A stretch of DNA of 41,041 nt, taken from positions 619,491 through 660,531 of the forward strand of contig CAUYUJ010000348.1 in the NCBI GenBank assembly GCA_963575745.1. The letters run 5' to 3'. The DNA comes from Prorocentrum cordatum. Lineage: Eukaryota > Sar > Dinophyceae > Prorocentrales > Prorocentraceae. Below are positions 35,817 through 41,041 of this stretch, piece by piece. A model generated the notes under the pieces. It searched no databases and was not told the DNA's origin. It saw only the letters and a program-made list of their open reading frames with translations. The translations under genes and the position numbers were made by a program. Positions within the stretch are counted from its first letter, which is position 1; every line of letters begins with the position of its first letter.

Positions 35817-36575
35817 GCAACTACCATCACCATCACCACCACCATCATCACCATCACCATCATCATCGCCGACACCACACCACCACCATCATGGTCATCA
35901 TCGTCATCAGCAGCAGCATCCTCATCCTCATCCTCATCATCACCGCCATCACCATCACCACCATCATTGTCATCAGCAACATCATCGTCATCGTCGTCGT
36001 CCTCGTCACCGTCACCACTAACACCACCACGACCATAACCATCCTCGTCCTCATCATCAGCATCATCGCCATCATCCTCGTCACCATCATCCTCGTCACC
36101 ATCAGCATCCTCGTCATCATCATCAGAATCATAATCGGCCGTATCAACATCACCACCATCAATCATGCATCGTCATTGCCATCGTCATCATCGTCAGCAT
36201 TATCATCATGATCGTAATCGTCACCATCACCACCATCACCGTCACCATCACCATCATAATCACCATCACGATCACCACCAACACGATCACCATCAGAACC
36301 ATCATCACCATCACCACCGTCACGATCATCATCAGCATAACCATAATCAGCACCATCATCAGCATCATCACCATCACATTCACCATCACCATCACCATCA
36401 CCATCACTATAACCACCACCGCCATCAGCATCATCATCATCACCAGCATCATCGTCAGCATCGCCATCAGCAGCAGCAGCATCATTAACAGCATCATCAT
36501 CATCATCAGGAACACCACCACCGCCATCAGCAGCAACATTACCTATCACCATCATCACCATCATCATCACAACCG

Positions 36576-36608
<33 letters not shown>

Positions 36609-37273
36609 GCATCATCATCATCATCATCGCCACCATCAGAAACATTGACATCATCATCATCATCACCACCACCATCACCATCACAAGCACCAGCACCATC
36701 ACCATCATTACCGATTCCACCAGCATCATCATAACTTACCATTGCCACCACCACCACTATTACCACCATTATTACCACCGCCATCATTATTACCACCACC
36801 ATTATTACCACCACCACCACCAGCAACATCATCATTACCGCCACCATCATCACCATTACCATCATTACCACCACCATCATTACAACCAACAGCAGCATTC
36901 TTAACATCAGCATCATTATTGTCACCATCAACACCAACAGCATCATCAGAAGCATTCGCATCATCATCACCACCATGATCGTCACCAGCATCATGATGAT
37001 CATCATCATCACAATCAGCATAAGCAGACTTATTGGCATCAGCATCGTCATCACCATCACCAGCATCACCATCACCATCATCATCAACCCCGGTATCGTC
37101 ATCATCATCATCACCATTACGCTCACCATCACCATCACGATCACCATCATCGTCATCATCATCAGCATCAGCATCATCATCATCACCATCAACATCAACA
37201 TTATTCACCATCATCATCATCACCATCACCATCACCATCACCATCACCATCACCATCACCATCATCGTCATCG

Positions 37274-37327
<54 letters not shown>

Positions 37328-37334
37328 CCATCAC

Positions 37335-37419
<85 letters not shown>
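35817..37419. repeat. 1.6-kb ATC/CATCAC microsatellite
   Basis: Nearly every triplet is ATC, ACC or a one-base variant. The right end (37263-37419) is almost pure ATC; the left two-thirds mixes CATCAC, CAGCAT, CATTAC and CGTCAT. Poly-His, poly-Ile and poly-Ser frames result, so no ORF here is meaningful. Confidence 0.95.
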
Positions 37420-37422
<3 letters not shown>

Positions 37423-37740
37423 CCCACCCCCCTTCCCTCCCACCCGTCTCCCGTCCATCCTTCTCCATCTCCACACTCCCTACCTCCCCCTTCCTCTCCC
37501 ATCCTCTATCCCTCCATGCCCCCTCCCTGTATCCCTCCCCGCGCCCCTCTCCCTTTCCCCCCACCCCCTCCTTTCCCCCCTTCCCCCCTCCCCCCCTCCC
37601 CCGTCCCCACTGTCCCTCCCTGCCTCTCCCCGTCCACTCTCTCGCCCTCCTTCCGCCCGCAGCTGCCCCTCCCCTCCGCCCGCCACGTTCCCTCCCTCCC
37701 CTTCCCTCCACATACCCCCCTCATCCCTCCGCCGAGGAAA
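37420..37740. repeat. C/T-rich tract without triplet period
   Basis: About 320 bp that is over 85% pyrimidine on the plus strand (CCCTCCC, CCTTCCC). No gene seen. Confidence 0.85.
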
Positions 37741-37744
37741 CAGA

Positions 37745-38076
37745 GAGGTATATATATATATGTGTGTATATATACGTATAAGATTCACATTGAAACATTA
37801 AGAATAGTCGAGACTCTGGCCGAAAACTTAGGTTTTCTTAAGTAAGCATCGCCTAAGGTGTATATATATATTATTATATTATCAATTTATAAATTTATAT
37901 ATTTATATATATTAAATTTATAAATTATAAATTTATATACGCTTATATTTATATATATATATATAAAATATATAAATCAAATTTATAAATTTTATATAAA
38001 CTATAAACATAAACTATAAAAATCAATCTATATAATATATATATAAGCTATATATATATCTATATCGATTTATAAA

Positions 38077-38128
<52 letters not shown>

Positions 38129-38146
38129 CAATATAAATTTATATAC
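37745..38146. repeat. AT-rich block with TA repeats
   Basis: About 400 bp almost free of G and C, apart from a 100-bp interruption at 37775-37858. It has many palindromes of the ATAAATTTATAAATTTAT type and a (TA)n run at 38082-38125. Strong contrast to the GC-rich surroundings. Confidence 0.9.
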
Positions 38147-38384
38147 ACACACCGATGCCGCTGCTCCCCCCCAACTCTTCCAGGGTGCGCCTCGAGGCGA
38201 GGTCCAGCCGTGGCGGCGAGGGACGCGCAGCCTGCATCGGCATCCCTGCCTCCCTCGGCGGCAGCAGCGCTCCGCTCCATCGGTCTCTCTGGAGATCCGA
38301 CGTCGTGATCTTTCGCGGGGCCCCTGGAAGTCTCGACCCCTTCCCAGATGGTCTGGTACCGGAAATTTTCGGTAGCTCTCTGGT

Positions 38385-38600
38385 CCCAGAGAGCACGGCG
38401 GGAGGTCTTTTTTCGCAATTTCGGGGCGCCTGGGGGCCTTTCTGCTGGGCCGTGGGAGCGTCAGAGAGCGACTCGGGGTCAGAAACCGATCCCGGGGAAC
38501 GGGGCGAGGCCTCTGGGCCCGGGGGTCGATGTGCTGAACGATCATGGCGTCGGGGTCTCTGAGGATGCCTCAGAAAAAACCGGGTCCTTGGCTCCACCCT
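38385..38600 (+). repeat. Dispersed repeat family F, copy 7
   Basis: TTTCGGGGCGCCTGGGGGCC, GTCAGAGAGCGACTCGGGGT, CCCGGGGAACGGGGCGAGGC and GGTCGATGTGCTGAAC. It ends at the family-2 TIR element. Confidence 0.7.
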
Positions 38601-38840
38601 GACTCCAGATCCGCCCTACTTTGGCTTTTTTTCCAACTTAAAATTGCGTCGGAAATCCACCTAGAAGGGGCCGAAAAGTTGGGGCGGAAATTGCTGCACC
38701 CAGCATAAAATAGGGCGGAAATCCACAGAAGCAGCAACAGAAAAGTAGGGCGGAAACTGGCATCAGCGGGGCTTGAAAAGTAAGGCGGAAATTTCAAGCC
38801 CTACTTACGAATTTTCCCAAAGTAGGGCGGATCCGAAGTC
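38601..38840 (-). mobile_element. TIR element family 2 (240 bp), second copy
   Basis: Reverse complement of 30523-30769 along its whole length, with the same end sequence and the same internal CCGCCCTACTTT iteration. It lies between two inverted copies of repeat F. Confidence 0.85.
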
Positions 38841-38849
38841 AGGGTTCCC

Positions 38850-38965
38850 CAGGACCGGCTTTTCATCCTGGGTCGTTTCTTGACGGTCCCCGGGCCCAGC
38901 GACGGCCCCTAGAGGCCGACAACGGCGAAACACCTCCGTCTTGATGCTGTCCACGCGCTGGATCT
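38850..38965 (-). repeat. Dispersed repeat family F, copy 8
   Basis: Its reverse complement reads GGCCTCTAGGGGCCGTCGC, GTCAAGAAACGACCCAGGAT, GAAAAGCCGGTCCTGGGGAA, and stops at the TIR element. The TIR element may have inserted into it. Confidence 0.7.
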
Positions 38966-39008
38966 CCGTCGGGCCCGGCGAACGGGGGGGATAGCAAAGG
39001 GGGGGGGG

Positions 39009-39066
39009 TGGGAGAATCAGCTCACGTAGCTGATTTTCCTGGCGCCTCCTGGCGCCAGGAGGCGCC
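39009..39066. other. Two adjacent hairpins
   Basis: First: GGGAGAATCAGCT and AGCTGATTTTCCT around CACGT. Second: a perfect 26-bp palindrome at 39041-39066, with halves GGCGCCTCCTGGC and GCCAGGAGGCGCC. Nothing around them looks like a gene end. Confidence 0.7.
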
Positions 39067-39342
39067 CATGTATCGAGGCATGGGCCCGGCGGTGGGGCCG
39101 AAACCGGCCGCACGCAGCAGATGTCGTAACCCCCCTTTTCCCTGTCCCCCCCCCCTTTCGCTCGGCCCGAACCTTTTGTCAACGCGCTGGACCTCTGGGC
39201 CTCCTCCATCGGCAGCAGAATCGCTCCGTCGGTATCCGCTCCGCCCCCCCCCCCAGCGCCTCCCGGCGTAGGCATCGTGCAGCTCTCGGAGCGTGAGCGC
39301 CTCTCGCGGAGGGGCGGCCGGTGCCCCGCGCCGGCTTCCCAG

Positions 39343-39392
39343 GGAAGGCCGCCATCCTCCGCCCCCACGGGAAGGCCGCCATCCTCCGCCCA
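39343..39392. repeat. Two copies of a ~25-bp unit
   Basis: GGGAAGGCCGCCATCCTCCG occurs twice in a row, just before the GGA tract. Confidence 0.8.
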
Positions 39393-39395
39393 GGA

Positions 39396-40015
39396 CGACG
39401 AGGAGGAGGAGGAGGAGGAGGAGGATGATAGGAGTTTAGGAGAGGAGGAGGAGGTCTGGAGGAACTAGGACGAGTTAGGATGAGGACGAGGAAGTGAAGA
39501 TGAGGAGGGAGGGAACGAGGGAGGAGGGGGGGAGGGAGGAGGGAGTGGGGAGGAGGCGGGGGAGTGAATGTATGTACGAGGAGGAGTAGAGATTACGGGC
39601 CTGAGGCGCATAGGAGGAGGAAGCAGGAGGAAGACGACGGGGGAAGGAAAGGAAGGAGGAGGCAAGGAGGAGAAGGAGGAGAAGGAGGGAGGAAGAAGCG
39701 GGAGGAGGAAGAAGAAGAAGAAGAAGAAAAAGAGAAGAGGAACGGGCAGGAAGGAGGAAGAGGATAGGAGAAGGTTCGTCGTCGTCCAATGGCATTGTTG
39801 CCGAGGTCATCGTATCCGAACATAGAGGAATGAGGGAGAGAGGAGGGAGGGAGGAGGACGAGGAGGTGGGGCGAGGGAGGAAGGAGAAAGGAGAAGGGGA
39901 GGGCGAGGAGGAACAAGGCGGAGGACGAGGAGAAGGGAGGAGGACGAGGGGGAGGAGGACGAGGTGAAGGAGGCGGAGGAGGAGGAGGAGGAGGAGAAGG
40001 GAGGAGGAGGTGGCA
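39396..40015. repeat. GGA/GA-rich tract
   Basis: A short pure GGA run (39399-39424), then about 590 bp of impure GAGGA, GGAAG and AAGAAG sequence, with a 50-bp unique island at 39775-39830. No supported gene. Confidence 0.85.
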
Positions 40016-40675
40016 CCCCTGGACGAGGGCCGCCCCCCCGAGGCTCTGAGCTTTGAATACATTGTAGTTTAACACGCGCAGCACTGACCCTTGACGAAGG
40101 TCTTGATGGGGAGGGAGTGTTTCATGATGGAATGGATGAGTTGGTGGTGGGTGGGGGGTACCTTGCTTGTGCCTGCTCCGTCAGGGCATCCTGGCTAAGC
40201 TCCCTTGTGAGCCTTTCTTTTTTTCAAGTTTGCTTCGTCTGTCTTCTCACCTTCCCACAATTTGTCGCACCAGATCTTTTGAATTGCTCCTGATCCTCTC
40301 TGGATTTTTTCTCGCGTGCCCATGGAGCGACGCCACGAAGCTACGAGCTCCGCTCAAAGTCCGCCTAACGCAAAAAAGGAGGACCGCACGCGCCGAGTGG
40401 AGGAGTCCAGAGTCCACTGCCGCCGCCTACGCCCTACCCCAGGGCGGCAAGGGCGGGCCCGCCTGGGCGCCGAAGCTGCAAGATGCGGGCGCGCACTCGA
40501 GAAGCAAGCCTCGATCCCTCACCATGGAACGCAGAAAAGAGGAGTAGGCGGAGGAGGAGGAGGAGGAGGCCATGTTACGTTGGAAGGAGGTCTCGGGGTC
40601 TCCAACTTCTCAGTACGCTGGAGGTCTGCGTTTCGACCTGCACCCCCACCCCGGGGGCGGCTGGCCGCCTCGGCC
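40016..40675. other. No gene supported
   Basis: Unique sequence. A 126-codon plus-strand ORF (40167-40547) has a hydrophobic N-terminal part and a basic C-terminal part, but no recognisable family or codon bias, so it is not called. Confidence 0.5.
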
Positions 40676-40860
40676 GCCGTCCACCGTCAGCGGTCGTCGG
40701 CGTCGGTGTCGGCGTGGGCGGCGCGGCGCCGTCCACCGTCAGCGGTCGTCGGCGTCGGCGTCGGCGTGGGCGGCGCCGTCCACCGTTGGCGGTCGTCGGC
40801 GTCGGCGGCGGCGGCGGCGTCGGCGGCGGCGGCGGCGTCGTCGGGGCGGCCGGCCGCCTC
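40676..40860. repeat. GTCGGC-rich tandem repeat
   Basis: GCCGTCCACCGT(C/T) starts units at 40676, 40728 and 40775 (52 and 47 bp). Each then has GGCGGTCGTCGGCGTCGG-like sequence, followed by CGG/GTC triplets. The rest of the window, to 41041, is GC-rich with no supported gene. Confidence 0.85.
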
Positions 40861-41041
40861 CCCGCTGTCCGGGTCCACGCGCCTCTCGCCGCCCGCCGGG
40901 GGCCTGCCGCGCGCCCGCCCCGCCCCGCTCGGAGGGGGCGCCCGCCCTCGGAGGCACGGCGCCCGCGGCGGACGCGCCCCCGCCGCGGGCAGCCCCCGGA
41001 GAAGGCGCCCTCGGCGGCCGCCTCGGCCGCGGGGCCCCTCG

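Noticed and set aside
35817-37419. Poly-His and poly-Asp ORFs suggesting metal-binding proteins
   Set aside because: The whole tract is ATC/CATCAC microsatellite, and all six frames are open.

Overview
The window looks like nuclear DNA of a dinoflagellate. It is GC-rich, full of microsatellites, and contains no cellular gene I can name with confidence. Three things point to dinoflagellates. The LTRs of the large retrotransposon carry a near-complete dinoflagellate spliced leader (SL) in sense orientation. The LINE ORF has an RT-Zn finger-RNase H-C-terminal cysteine domain order that I recall from dinoflagellate LINEs. The long retroelement ORFs are intact and GC3-rich. The genus cannot be fixed from this sequence.

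Layout. 1-5.7 kb: dispersed repeats, CCT/GGA and ATC microsatellites and an 83-bp minisatellite (815-1294). 5.74-10.96 kb: a non-LTR retrotransposon on the minus strand, apparently 5'-truncated inside its endonuclease, with one 1461-codon ORF. Upstream of it lies a 148-bp tandem duplication. 11.6-12.1 kb: two small terminal-inverted-repeat (TIR) elements. 12.39-13.73 kb: a 152-bp satellite built of two half-units, followed by a 16-bp tandem repeat. 14.6-16.6 kb: an inverted repeat with a GGA core, a GT-rich tract and a CCT tract.

16.608-25.750 kb: a complete Ty1/copia-type LTR retrotransposon on the minus strand. It has 693- and 669-bp LTRs, a uninterrupted 2558-codon Gag-Pol ORF, and a primer-binding site reading as the anticodon arm of a lysine tRNA. 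Each LTR also holds a 74-codon ORF just downstream of the SL. The element sits inside a CCT microsatellite.

25.75-41.04 kb: more microsatellites, a degenerate CCAAGA-rich repeat family with a ~355-bp higher-order unit, and a cluster of TIR elements at 28.6-30.8 kb. One possible coding region of unknown function lies around 33.7-34.4 kb (minus). Then come a 1.6-kb ATC/CATCAC tract, a 0.4-kb AT-rich block, a second copy of one TIR element at 38.6 kb, and GA-rich and GTC-rich tracts to the end.

The LTR features fit together. Transcription of the minus-strand element would start in the 25.7-kb LTR, and trans-splicing would put the SL at the RNA 5' end. Reverse transcription from a tRNA-Lys half-molecule would then copy that SL into both LTRs. 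In that model the SL marks the start of R. This is inference, but it explains why an SL lies in the middle of an LTR.
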